The notes beneath the pieces are model-generated. The model made no database searches. It was not told where the DNA came from and saw only the letters and a list, made by a program, of their open reading frames with translations. Positions 23,596 to 31,103 of a stretch of 64,000 nucleotides of DNA are shown piece by piece (the first letter of the stretch is position 1; each line of letters opens with the position of its first letter). The position numbers and the translations under genes were made by a program. Source of the stretch: SZUA-35 sp964351995 (lineage in GTDB: Bacteria; Actinomycetota; Acidimicrobiia; Acidimicrobiales; SZUA-35); assembly GCA_964351995.1 (NCBI GenBank), contig CAYGQE010000006.1, positions 62,001-126,000 of the forward strand, given 5' to 3'.

Positions 23596-24315
23596 ATGTC
23601 AGAGGATCCGATCGAGTTTGAAGCGCGAGCAACCAAGGTGATCGCTCATCGCGGTGCATCCGCTGACCACCCGGAAAATACCATCGAAGCGTTCGTGGGT
23701 GCCCGTGAGCAGGGGGCCGATGGCATCGAGCTCGATGTGCGTCTGTCTGCCGACGACGTTCTGGTGCTCTGCCATGACGCGCACCTGCCTGACGGGCGAA
23801 TGGTGCGGGAAGTGCAGTCGGCCGATCTGCCTTCCTCGGTCCCGAGCCTGGCCGAAGCGCTCGAAGCGACCGATCCTCTGTTCACCAACATCGAATTGAA
23901 GAACCTTCGCAGCGACCCCGACTTTGACGCAGCCGAGGGTCTTTCCATCGCCGTCGCGGGTCTCATCACTGCGTTCGACGCCCACGATCGCGTGCTGGTG
24001 TCTTCTTTCGACATCGATGCCGTTCTCCGCATCCGAGCGACCGACTCCACCGTGGCCATCGGCTGGCTTGTATGGGGCCAAGCCGACCCCGTTCAGCTCA
24101 TCGGCCGGGTGGAGGCCCACGCCATGCAGGCGATCCACCCGCACGATCTGCTGGTCGATGCTGCGTTTGTTCGCCGTGCGCACGACATTGGTGTCGAGGT
24201 CAATGTCTGGACCGTCGACGACCTGGACAGGGGCCGGGCCCTGGTCGAGATGGGTGTTGATTCGATCATCACCAACACCCCAGCCCTCATGATCAACGCC
24301 ATCCGCAAGGGTTGA
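23596..24315 (+). CDS. glycerophosphodiester phosphodiesterase
   Basis: GDPD TIM-barrel enzyme (239 residues) hydrolysing glycerophosphodiesters to glycerol-3-phosphate and alcohols. Catalytic elements are intact: IAHRGASADHPENT (histidine and the E in NTIEAF), GADGIELDVRLS with the metal-binding E-x-D, the second histidine in VLCHDAHL, and the conserved VNVWTVDD near the end. No signal peptide, so cytosolic. CAGACT lies 6 bases before ATG 23596. The stop codon is part of a terminator arm shared with the convergent lipid kinase, a functionally related lipid gene. Confidence 0.92.
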   Translation: MSEDPIEFEARATKVIAHRGASADHPENTIEAFVGAREQGADGIELDVRLSADDVLVLCHDAHLPDGRMVREVQSADLPSSVPSLAEALEATDPLFTNIELKNLRSDPDFDAAEGLSIAVAGLITAFDAHDRVLVSSFDIDAVLRIRATDSTVAIGWLVWGQADPVQLIGRVEAHAMQAIHPHDLLVDAAFVRRAHDIGVEVNVWTVDDLDRGRALVEMGVDSIITNTPALMINAIRKG

Positions 24316-24346
24316 TCAACGAGCCGCTGATCGCACTCGTTGATCA
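24313..24346. terminator. bidirectional terminator containing both stop codons
   Basis: TGATCAACGAG (24313-24323) pairs perfectly with CTCGTTGATCA (24336-24346), 12-base loop. The first three bases are the GDPD stop codon and the last three are the lipid kinase stop codon, so the hairpin arms begin inside both genes. Confidence 0.8.
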
Positions 24347-25264
24347 GCTCGGGACGACCACTCGAATCGCCTCCGGCCGGTGGTCGATGCGCAATCGCCG
24401 GACAGGTGCCTGTGGTTCGCCGTCGAGTTGATACCGAAAGGGTCGCTCCGACTGGAACACGACGCCGTGCACCAAAGGCCAGTGCCGGGTGGCCCCTCGA
24501 TTGGGAATTCCGGCCGGGTCGTTCGCTATCGCCGATCGTGCCGCTGGCAGGAGTCGCCCGCCTGACAACGACGTCAGTGCAACGATTGACAGCGGCGACT
24601 CGAGCGTGGCTTCTGGGGCCAGGTCGAGCGGTCGATTCCCGAGGAACGTGTACGGGTTCACGTTCAGCGCCACTGCCATCTGTGCCCCTCGAACGATCCG
24701 CCCATCGTCGGTGCGGATGTCAAAGCGCAACGCCTTTCGCTCTGACGATGCCCATGTCTTGAGTCCCGCTGCGATGAACCATGGATGCCCGGCGTATTTC
24801 TTCAGTGCCGAGCGTTCTTCCACACGATGCACCACCGCGGCATCGAACCCGGCGCCGACGTGAAACAAGAATGCCCGGTCGCCCGCCATGCCGACGCTGG
24901 CCAGCTTCGTGCTGTTGGCGGCAAGTGCGTCGAGGACGACTCGAGTGGCCTCGACCGCAGAATTCGGAAATCCGAGGGCTCGGGCGAACACGTTCGTTGA
25001 CCCGCCGGGCAGGGGAGCAAGCGCACAGTTGTGGGTGCCCAACAGTCCGTTCGCTGCCTCGTTGGCGGTGCCGTCTCCACCCAGTGTGAGCACGACGTCG
25101 GCGCCTTCCCTGCTTGCTCGGTGGGCCAATCGCGTCGCATGACGCTGCCGACTGGTCTCTTGGACGTCCAGGTCGTGGCCGGTGCCGAGCAACTTTTCGA
25201 TCAGCACTCGAGAGCGACGAGACACCGAAGAAGCGGTCGGATTGATGATCAGGGCCAGCTTCAC
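24344..25264 (-). CDS. diacylglycerol kinase family lipid kinase (YegS/DgkB-like)
   Basis: 306-residue DAGK_cat enzyme phosphorylating diacylglycerol or a related lipid. N-terminal IINPTAS phosphate loop, nucleotide-binding GGDGTANEAANGLLG, PLPGGSTNVFARALG and the C-terminal domain with DGEP (YQLDGEPQAP) are all present. Start GTG 25264: CAGACT lies 7 bases upstream, leaderless. Convergent with the GDPD gene and divergent from etfB. Confidence 0.92.
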   Translation of the reverse strand: MKLALIINPTASSVSRRSRVLIEKLLGTGHDLDVQETSRQRHATRLAHRASREGADVVLTLGGDGTANEAANGLLGTHNCALAPLPGGSTNVFARALGFPNSAVEATRVVLDALAANSTKLASVGMAGDRAFLFHVGAGFDAAVVHRVEERSALKKYAGHPWFIAAGLKTWASSERKALRFDIRTDDGRIVRGAQMAVALNVNPYTFLGNRPLDLAPEATLESPLSIVALTSLSGGRLLPAARSAIANDPAGIPNRGATRHWPLVHGVVFQSERPFRYQLDGEPQAPVRRLRIDHRPEAIRVVVPS

Positions 25265-25306
25265 AGTGAGCAGTCTGCCTCAGTCGTCCGACGTGATTGC
25301 TCATGA

Positions 25307-25337
25307 TTGACTGGTCGGTCAAGTTTTGACCTACCAT
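25307..25337 (+). promoter_or_regulatory. etfBA promoter with overlapping TetR-like operators
   Basis: TTGACT (25307-25312) and TACCAT (25332-25337), 19 bases apart, form a promoter ending 8 bases before the etfB ATG. The -35 and spacer are covered by two interlocked inverted repeats: TTGAC-N6-GTCAA (25307-25322) and GGTCAA-GTT-TTGACC (25317-25331). Sites of this TTGAC/GTCAA type are commonly bound by TetR regulators of fatty-acid or branched-chain amino acid catabolism; the regulator is not identified. Confidence 0.6.
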
Positions 25338-25345
25338 TCGCCGCC

Positions 25346-26125
25346 ATGAAGGTCGTCGTCTGTGTCAAACAAATCCCTGATCCTGCCGATCCCGGCGCAC
25401 TGGATCCCGAAACCCGCACGCTCAAGCGTGACGTCAAGCTGATCCTTGACGACTCCGACACGTTCGGCGTCGAAATGGCTCTCCAGCTCGTCGATGCTGC
25501 CGGAGAGGGCGAAGTCCATCTCGTCTCGATGGCGCCGAACAACGAACGCTCCGGTCTTGCCACTGCGCTCGCTATGGGTGCTGCATCGGCCACGCTGATC
25601 AGCGACCCCGAGCTCGTTGGTTCAGATGCGCTCACCACAGCCAAACTGCTGGGTGCCGCAATCGCCGAGCACTCACCCGATCTCGTCATCGCCGGCTCCG
25701 AAAGCTCCGATGGGTACACGGGCACCGTGCCAGAGCAGATCGCAGCGGTTCTGGATCTCCCGTCGGTCACCGCCGCCAAAGAGGTGGAAGTCGATGGCTC
25801 CTCGTTGAAGGTCAAGCGCCAGACCGACGCTGGCTATGACAGCGTCGAATGCCCGATGCCTGCCGTCATCAGCGTCACCGCCGGTGTTGTCGAGCCTCGC
25901 TACCCCTCGTTCAAGGGGATCATGGCGGCCAAGAACAAGCCGGTCGACGAAAAGACCGCCGCTGATCTCGGGTTCGCATCCGACGCCGTTGGCTGGGCTG
26001 GCTCCGGCCAGGAAATCGTCGATGTTGCTGAAGCACCCGCGCGTGAAGCCGGCGAAGTCATTGAAGACGACGGTGAGGCGTACCTCAAGATCGTCGAGTT
26101 CCTCGAAAATCTCAAAGTCATCTAG
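25346..26125 (+). CDS. etfB: electron transfer flavoprotein beta subunit
   Basis: 259-residue EtfB, the AMP-binding subunit that with EtfA accepts electrons from acyl-CoA dehydrogenases. Typical start MKVVVCVKQIPDP, the adenine-binding region DLVIAGSESSDGYTGTVPEQIA (AMP/NAD-fold strand) and the recognition-loop region TALAMGAASATLI. Ends in a short helix EFLENLKVI, as in group I ETFs. ATG 25346 is read from a leaderless or very short-leader promoter. etfA follows after 12 bases. Confidence 0.96.
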   Translation: MKVVVCVKQIPDPADPGALDPETRTLKRDVKLILDDSDTFGVEMALQLVDAAGEGEVHLVSMAPNNERSGLATALAMGAASATLISDPELVGSDALTTAKLLGAAIAEHSPDLVIAGSESSDGYTGTVPEQIAAVLDLPSVTAAKEVEVDGSSLKVKRQTDAGYDSVECPMPAVISVTAGVVEPRYPSFKGIMAAKNKPVDEKTAADLGFASDAVGWAGSGQEIVDVAEAPAREAGEVIEDDGEAYLKIVEFLENLKVI

Positions 26126-26137
26126 GAGTCTGATCAC

Positions 26138-27106
26138 ATGTCACTCGACACCATTTGGGTCTACGCAGAGGCAGTCGACGGAGAGGTCACCACGACCACC
26201 CTCGAACTGCTCACCAAAGCACGCGATCTGGCCGACACGGTCGAATGCGTCTACGCCGGCGATGACGCCGACGACATCGCCGAGAAGCTCGGTGAGTACG
26301 GAGCGGAGACCATCCACGCCGTCACCGATCTCGACGGAGCGCTCCTCGGCGTCCCCGTCGCTGCAGCCATCGCTGCTGCGGTCGACGCTGGAGACGGCCC
26401 CGACGCCATCATCCTCGGCACCTCCTACGACGGTCGCGACATCGCTGCTCGCCTCTCGGTGAAGCTCGATCGCACCGTCATCACCAACGTGGTCGACATC
26501 GAAGTCGACGGTGACACCCTGGTCGGCACCGAGCCGATCTTCGGTGGTGCGACCGACATCAAGACCAAGTTCACCGGTGAAGGTCCGTTCATCGCTCTCG
26601 TGCGTCCGAAGTCGTTCACCGCTGAGGCCAGTGGCGGCGGCGAAGCCGGCGTAGAGGATCTGGACGTCCCCGAGCTCGGAGCCAGCGGGGGTGCCAAGGT
26701 CGTCGACCAGTTCATCGAAGAGTCCGATGGTCCCAAGCTCGACGAAGCAGCCCTCGTGGTTGCCGGCGGTCGTGGCCTGGGCGAGTCCGAGAAGTTCGAG
26801 ATGATCACGAGCCTGGCCAAGCAGCTCCACGGCGCAGCTGGCGCCTCTCGTGCCATCGTCGATGCCGGTTGGGTGCCCTACTCCCAGCAGGTCGGTCAGA
26901 CTGGCAAGGTCGTCAAGCCCGGTGTCTACATCGCTGCTGGCATCTCCGGCGCTACCCAGCACCTCGTTGGCATGAAGGGTTCCAAGAACATCATTGCCAT
27001 CAACAAGGACCCCGAAGCTCCGATCTTCGCCGTTGCCGACCTCGGCATCGTCGGCGACGTGCACAAGGTCCTCCCGGCGCTCATCGAAGCCCTCGAAGGC
27101 CGCTAG
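26138..27106 (+). CDS. etfA: electron transfer flavoprotein alpha subunit
   Basis: 322-residue EtfA, the FAD-binding partner. Domain II has the family signature GGRGLGESEKFEMI, the flavin-contacting GASRAIVDAGWVPYSQQVGQTGKVVKPGVYIAAGISGA region (given here as landmarks around residues 235-270) and the C-terminal INKDPEAPIFAVADLGIVGD. The N-terminal domain is acidic with an alanine-rich AAAIAAAVDAG helix. AGGAG lies 10 bases before ATG 26138. Terminated by an exceptionally strong perfect hairpin 14 bases downstream. Confidence 0.6.
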   Translation: MSLDTIWVYAEAVDGEVTTTTLELLTKARDLADTVECVYAGDDADDIAEKLGEYGAETIHAVTDLDGALLGVPVAAAIAAAVDAGDGPDAIILGTSYDGRDIAARLSVKLDRTVITNVVDIEVDGDTLVGTEPIFGGATDIKTKFTGEGPFIALVRPKSFTAEASGGGEAGVEDLDVPELGASGGAKVVDQFIEESDGPKLDEAALVVAGGRGLGESEKFEMITSLAKQLHGAAGASRAIVDAGWVPYSQQVGQTGKVVKPGVYIAAGISGATQHLVGMKGSKNIIAINKDPEAPIFAVADLGIVGDVHKVLPALIEALEGR

Positions 27107-27119
27107 TCACTCGCTTTCC

Positions 27120-27169
27120 CAACTGCCACCGTGATCCGTTGCTCAAGCAACGGATCACGGTGGCAGTTG
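27120..27169 (+). terminator. 24-bp perfect-stem terminator after etfA
   Basis: Arms 27120-27143 and 27146-27169 are perfectly complementary over 24 bases with a 2-base loop, then CAGTTTTGGGG. It is far longer than needed for termination and symmetric enough to extrude as a cruciform. Confidence 0.85.
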
Positions 27170-27211
27170 CAGTTTTGGGGTGGGGCTTGGGGGAGCAAGT
27201 AGTGTCGAGCA

Positions 27212-28576
27212 ATGTCTGCTGATGCGTCCACCATCGACCGTTTGACCGGGGAGACCGTCGATCTCCTCCAGGCCATGATCCGCAATCAGTGCGTGAACGA
27301 CGGTCGTCCAGAGTCTGGCGACGAGGACAAGACGGCCCGGCTGCTGCGGGACGAACTCGAAGGCACCGGGGTCGACATGGAGCTGTTCGAGCCCACGCCC
27401 GGTCGTACCTCGCTGATCGCCCGGCACAAAGGAACTGATCCCAACGCTCCCGCCCTCTGCCTGATGGGCCACACCGATGTCGTGCCCGTCTCGCCCGCTG
27501 GTTGGGACCGTGATCCCTTCGGCGGCGAGGTCGTTGGCACCGGCGACAGTGCTGAGATCTGGGGTCGGGGTGCTGTCGACATGCTCAACCTCACCAGCTC
27601 GATGGCCGTGGCGTTCAAGCACATCGTGAGCTCAGGTCAGCGGTATCCCGGCGATATCATCTACTTCGCAGTCGCCGATGAGGAAGCGGGTGGCTATCAC
27701 GGCGCCCACCCCCTGATTCGTGACCAGTGGGACCACCTCAAATGCGACTTTGTCCTCACCGAGTTCGGCGGCTTCGCCTATGAGAAGCCTGAAGGCTCCA
27801 CGCTGCTGGTCACCACCGCCGAAAAAGGGGTCGGCTGGCGTCGACTGATCGTGAAGGGAACCCCGGGCCATGGTTCAGCCCCACTCGGTGCCGACAACGC
27901 GCTGATCAAAGCCGCCGAAGTGATCCGCCGTATCGCCGAATACGACCCCAAGGCCAAGCTCGACGATCTCTGGCGGGCAAAGATCGACGCCATCGGCCTG
28001 ACCGGCGATCTTCGAGACCGGTTGCTCGACCCGCTCGCCGTCCGGGAGGCAATCAACGAACTGCCCAAGGGCCTCGCCGCCAATCTGCACTCCTGCTCGC
28101 ACATGTCTTTCAGCCCAAACGTCATCCATGGTGGAGTCAAGACCAACGTGATCCCCGACGAAGTGATCATCGATCTCGACGTTCGCACGCTTCCAGGAGA
28201 AACCAGTGCCGATGTCGAAGCCAACCTCACCGAAGCTCTCGGCGACCTTCGCAGTGAAGTCACCTTCGAGGTCATCGGCGAAAGCCCGAGTTCAGCATCG
28301 CCTGCCGAGGGGCCGTTGTGGGACGCGCTGACGGATGCGATGCACGTGGCCTATCCAGAGGCTGCCATCATCCCCAGCATGGTCACCGGGGGCACCGACA
28401 GCCGCTTCTTCCGTGAAAAGGGCGTCACCTGCTACGGCGCTGGCCTTTTGAGCTCATCGATCAATGCCAATGAGTTCTTCAAGCGCTTCCACGGTCACAA
28501 CGAACGGATCGACGTGGCGTCGCTCCGGCTCACGACCCGCCTGTGGCTCGATGTGGTGGATCGCCTCTGGGTGTGA
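27212..28576 (+). CDS. M20/M28-family metallopeptidase (dipeptidase/acylase type)
   Basis: 454-residue zinc amidohydrolase. First metal ligand in CLMGHTDVVPVSPAGW, bridging aspartate in WGRGAVDMLN, catalytic glutamate pair in AVADEEAGGYHG, and the distal histidine in the final FKRFHGHNERI; a dimerisation (lid) domain occupies about residues 215-340. It would hydrolyse an N-acyl amino acid or dipeptide. TAGTGT lies 6 bases before ATG 27212 with TTGGGG 19 bases further upstream, a leaderless promoter. The 3' 47 bases overlap the convergent gene. Confidence 0.9.
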   Translation: MSADASTIDRLTGETVDLLQAMIRNQCVNDGRPESGDEDKTARLLRDELEGTGVDMELFEPTPGRTSLIARHKGTDPNAPALCLMGHTDVVPVSPAGWDRDPFGGEVVGTGDSAEIWGRGAVDMLNLTSSMAVAFKHIVSSGQRYPGDIIYFAVADEEAGGYHGAHPLIRDQWDHLKCDFVLTEFGGFAYEKPEGSTLLVTTAEKGVGWRRLIVKGTPGHGSAPLGADNALIKAAEVIRRIAEYDPKAKLDDLWRAKIDAIGLTGDLRDRLLDPLAVREAINELPKGLAANLHSCSHMSFSPNVIHGGVKTNVIPDEVIIDLDVRTLPGETSADVEANLTEALGDLRSEVTFEVIGESPSSASPAEGPLWDALTDAMHVAYPEAAIIPSMVTGGTDSRFFREKGVTCYGAGLLSSSINANEFFKRFHGHNERIDVASLRLTTRLWLDVVDRLWV

Positions 28577-29765
28577 AGGGTGTGCGGTCGATCGTCAGGT
28601 CCAGGATGTCCTCGACCACGACGGTCAGCGCTCGAGCCGTCAATCCAGCCACGGGCCAGTCGAGATGAAGGCGCAGCGACGCTTCGGTGCCGCGAATCTC
28701 GATCGAGCCAGACGGATGCACGCTCATCAGGGGAAACGGCCCCACTCGTTCGGGAATTCGTAGTGCTGCATCAGCGAGGACGATGTCCTCGCCGTCATTA
28801 CCCGTCGTTGACCTCTGCAAGATCAGCGGTGCTCCACCGAAGCTGATGTGTGTGCCGACCGGAGCCACCGTCGGCGAGGCGTCGGTGGTCGTCCACCTCC
28901 CGGCAGGCCGAATGACCTGCTGTTCCAGACGAACGTCGAGCGTTGGCCAACCGGAGCGAAAATCGGCCACTCGGTCGAGGTGTTGCATGCCGCGCACGAC
29001 GATCTCGCTTGCTGGCCCCGGGGCCTCGTGCAACGTCGAAGCAGGGAACCGTTCGTTGATGAACTTCGTGAACGTCGGGTGACCAGCGCCAGACCCGGAG
29101 ACGACGATTTCGGCGACCGATGCAGACAGTACCGACCACGGCACGGGTGTCACGTCACTGGCTGACCCATACGAAGCCTCGAGGAGGCGTCGAAGTACCA
29201 AGGTCGCTTCGAACGGATCGGGAATTGATGTCGTGGTGATCTGTGCCTCGGCAAGGACCAGGCATCGGGCAATGTCGACGACGAGAGCCGAGACCCGTCC
29301 ACCATCGTTGTCGAGCACGAGGGTCTTGCCCCGAGGCAGCCCGATGCGGCGGTGCCCGTCGACGGCCAGCCAGTAACCGAGCACGGCGTAGGGGCGGCCC
29401 ACCAGATCGTGGTCGTCAGTGACGAACCCTGCGTTGACAAAGGCGGTTCTCAGATGGGCCCGATGCCCTGGTGATGCAGTCAGCGGCACCGCAATGCGGA
29501 GCCGACGCTCCTGATCGTGCGGGGTGGGGATCAAGCCGGACAAGCACTCGGCGATCGCTCCGGCCGTCTCTGCTGCTCCGCGCACGTTGCCGGTCGAAAC
29601 CAAGCGATCGAGGCGATCGTGCAGCCGCTCGGCGGGGCGGCCGTCTTCGCACCAGCGGATGATCAATCCGTCGCCATCAGCACCAAGGGGCACCAAGGAG
29701 CCGGACGGGTCGGCGAGCGCGGCGAAGGCCTGATGATGGCCGAGATCGATTGCCGTGCTGCTCAC
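28530..29765 (-). CDS. actin/Hsp70-fold (ASKHA) ATPase-like protein
   Basis: 411-residue protein not assignable to a named family. The N terminus SSTAIDLGHHQAFAAL resembles the phosphate-1 strand-turn-strand of Hsp70/actin-fold proteins, TLVLDNDGGRVSALVVDI the phosphate-2 motif, and SEIVVRGMQHL the adenosine motif, so a divergent Hsp70-like ATPase domain (about 1-270) is likely, followed by a beta-rich C-terminal half. Conserved catalytic threonines of true Hsp70 are not evident. Start GTG 29765, with TAGCGT 8 bases upstream. Overlaps the M20 peptidase tail to tail by 47 bases. Confidence 0.6.
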   Translation of the reverse strand: MSSTAIDLGHHQAFAALADPSGSLVPLGADGDGLIIRWCEDGRPAERLHDRLDRLVSTGNVRGAAETAGAIAECLSGLIPTPHDQERRLRIAVPLTASPGHRAHLRTAFVNAGFVTDDHDLVGRPYAVLGYWLAVDGHRRIGLPRGKTLVLDNDGGRVSALVVDIARCLVLAEAQITTTSIPDPFEATLVLRRLLEASYGSASDVTPVPWSVLSASVAEIVVSGSGAGHPTFTKFINERFPASTLHEAPGPASEIVVRGMQHLDRVADFRSGWPTLDVRLEQQVIRPAGRWTTTDASPTVAPVGTHISFGGAPLILQRSTTGNDGEDIVLADAALRIPERVGPFPLMSVHPSGSIEIRGTEASLRLHLDWPVAGLTARALTVVVEDILDLTIDRTPFTPRGDPPHRATGGS

Positions 29766-29840
29766 GACGATCGACGCTAGCGAACCTGGTCGCGCTTCTG
29801 GTGAATGGAGGGTGTCGAGTTCGGTCCCTCGCGGGGAGCG

Positions 29841-30038
29841 TCAGCCGCAACCAGAGCACGGCGTCGGCCCGAAATGGGTGACATGTGCCGTCCAGCCGTC
29901 GCCGTCGAAGTACCGCATGCGATGTTGCGCCTCGGGGTCGTCGAACCAACCAGCGACGGTCGGCGCCATGCGGCGCTCGACTGTCTCGGTTGCCGCCACC
30001 CGTGTCGCTGCCGGTCGTCGTTCTTCGATGATGGTCAT
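29841..30038 (-). CDS. DUF2510-domain small protein
   Basis: 65-residue protein containing a DUF2510 motif: AGWFDDPEAQHRMRYFDGDGWTAHVTHFG, a short module with conserved W-x-x-x-P...RYWDG-x-x-W common in actinobacterial membrane proteins; here no membrane helix follows. It ends PCSGCG, a possible zinc or thiol site. ATG 30038 is chosen for GGGG 8 bases upstream. A 164-bp gap separates it from the nuclease gene; it contains CCCCATG/CATGGGG inverted words but nothing else recognised. Confidence 0.7.
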   Translation of the reverse strand: MTIIEERRPAATRVAATETVERRMAPTVAGWFDDPEAQHRMRYFDGDGWTAHVTHFGPTPCSGCG

Positions 30039-30202
30039 CGTGTGGTCCCCATGTCTTTGCCGCCTGAGTAGGAAAGGATGTTCGACCACATGGGGTAGGC
30101 GCTTGAGTCATTGTGCCGATTGTCTCGGGGTCAATGGTTCGAGGGGATCAGGGCATCACGCCCGTTGTGGGTCATGCGGCCAGTACGTCAGGCACACGTA
30201 CG

Positions 30203-31027
30203 TCAGGCAACCAGGGCAGCCGCAGGAGCATGTGCGTGCAGCGTGCCCGCCGCCTGTCGCCTCGCCAGTTCGGCGTGGCCCTCGGGACACTCGGCTGCGA
30301 ACGGGCACCATCCGCACAGCACACCGGGTTTTGCTTCGAAGGTGTCAGCGGCACACGCTGCGTTGATGGAGGACCAGGTTTCGCCGATCTGACCCGTTGC
30401 TTCTTCGAGACGGCGATCGGTGACGGTGACGTCAAGGATCTGCTGGCCGAGGTAGAGCAGACGAGCTCGCTCGGGTTGCTCATCGCCCATGACGTCGAGA
30501 GCGGCGGCGTACAGCATGACCTGCTGGATCTTGTCGTCCCGGAAACGGACACCTGGCAACGTGCCCGACTTGTAGTCGCTGACCACCAGCTTGCCGTCGA
30601 TCCGATCGACACGATCGATGATGCCGAGGAAGGGAACCTCACCGAGATTGGCGGTGACCTTCTGCTCGGTGGACACGACGTCGACCGCTGCGGGGTCTTC
30701 GAGATCCCAGAGCCCGGCGATGGCGAGCCAAGCCTTCCACCGAAAAGCCCGGGCTCCCGCTTCGTCCAAGTCGAGCTCTTGGTAGTCACCGGTGGTTTCG
30801 AGATCGGGCCACAACTGGCGAGCGAGCGCCTTGGCTTGTTCGAGCGTGCGGTGTTCGGCGCCGAGGCCACACAGGTGCTCGAGGACCTCGTGGGCGAACG
30901 TTCCAACCACGGCTGCTTCACCCGAAGGTTCACGTCGGCGATCGACGTACTTGAATTTCCAGCGCCGCGGGCACCCGTCGAACGCCGATGCCGAACTGGG
31001 TGAGAGGTGTGTGGGGAGATCCGCCAT
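30203..31027 (-). CDS. RecB-like PD-(D/E)XK nuclease with Fe-S cluster motif
   Basis: 274-residue single-domain nuclease of the RecB/AddB/Cas4 superfamily. SSASAFDGCPRRWKFKY supplies the N-terminal cysteine C19; GTFAHEVLE has the metal-binding histidine H46; FLGIIDRVDRIDGKLVVSDYKSG carries the catalytic D and E/D-x-K; CGWCPFAAECPE near residue 240 gives the three remaining cysteines of a 4Fe-4S cluster. Stand-alone actinobacterial versions are presumed DNA repair exonucleases. ATG 31027 has CATGAT 7 bases upstream. Upstream sit two exact 17-bp tandem repeats; the 3' end carries a 15-bp duplication at 30184-30213 across the stop. Confidence 0.87.
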   Translation of the reverse strand: MADLPTHLSPSSASAFDGCPRRWKFKYVDRRREPSGEAAVVGTFAHEVLEHLCGLGAEHRTLEQAKALARQLWPDLETTGDYQELDLDEAGARAFRWKAWLAIAGLWDLEDPAAVDVVSTEQKVTANLGEVPFLGIIDRVDRIDGKLVVSDYKSGTLPGVRFRDDKIQQVMLYAAALDVMGDEQPERARLLYLGQQILDVTVTDRRLEEATGQIGETWSSINAACAADTFEAKPGVLCGWCPFAAECPEGHAELARRQAAGTLHAHAPAAALVA

Positions 31028-31059
31028 GGCGAACATCATGACATGCGGGGTGTGACAAT

Positions 31060-31093
31060 CACACCGTTGTCATTTGCACACCGTTGTCATTTG
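31060..31093. repeat. two exact 17-bp tandem repeats upstream of the nuclease gene
   Basis: CACACCGTTGTCATTTG occurs at 31060-31076 and again at 31077-31093 without a gap. TGACAA at 31053-31058 is inverted to the TTGTCA inside the repeats (31067-31072, 31084-31089). The array fills the 76-bp gap between the TPM-like gene and the nuclease gene, where the nuclease promoter must lie. Confidence 0.85.
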
Positions 31094-31103
31094 GCAAGCA
31101 CCG

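Noticed and set aside
26141..27064. 307-codon minus-strand frame antisense to etfA
   Set aside because: Mirror of the etfA coding pattern; EtfA is certain by its flavin-binding signature.
30113..31003. 296-codon plus-strand frame antisense to the RecB-like nuclease
   Set aside because: The nuclease frame has intact catalytic and Fe-S motifs; the antisense has none.
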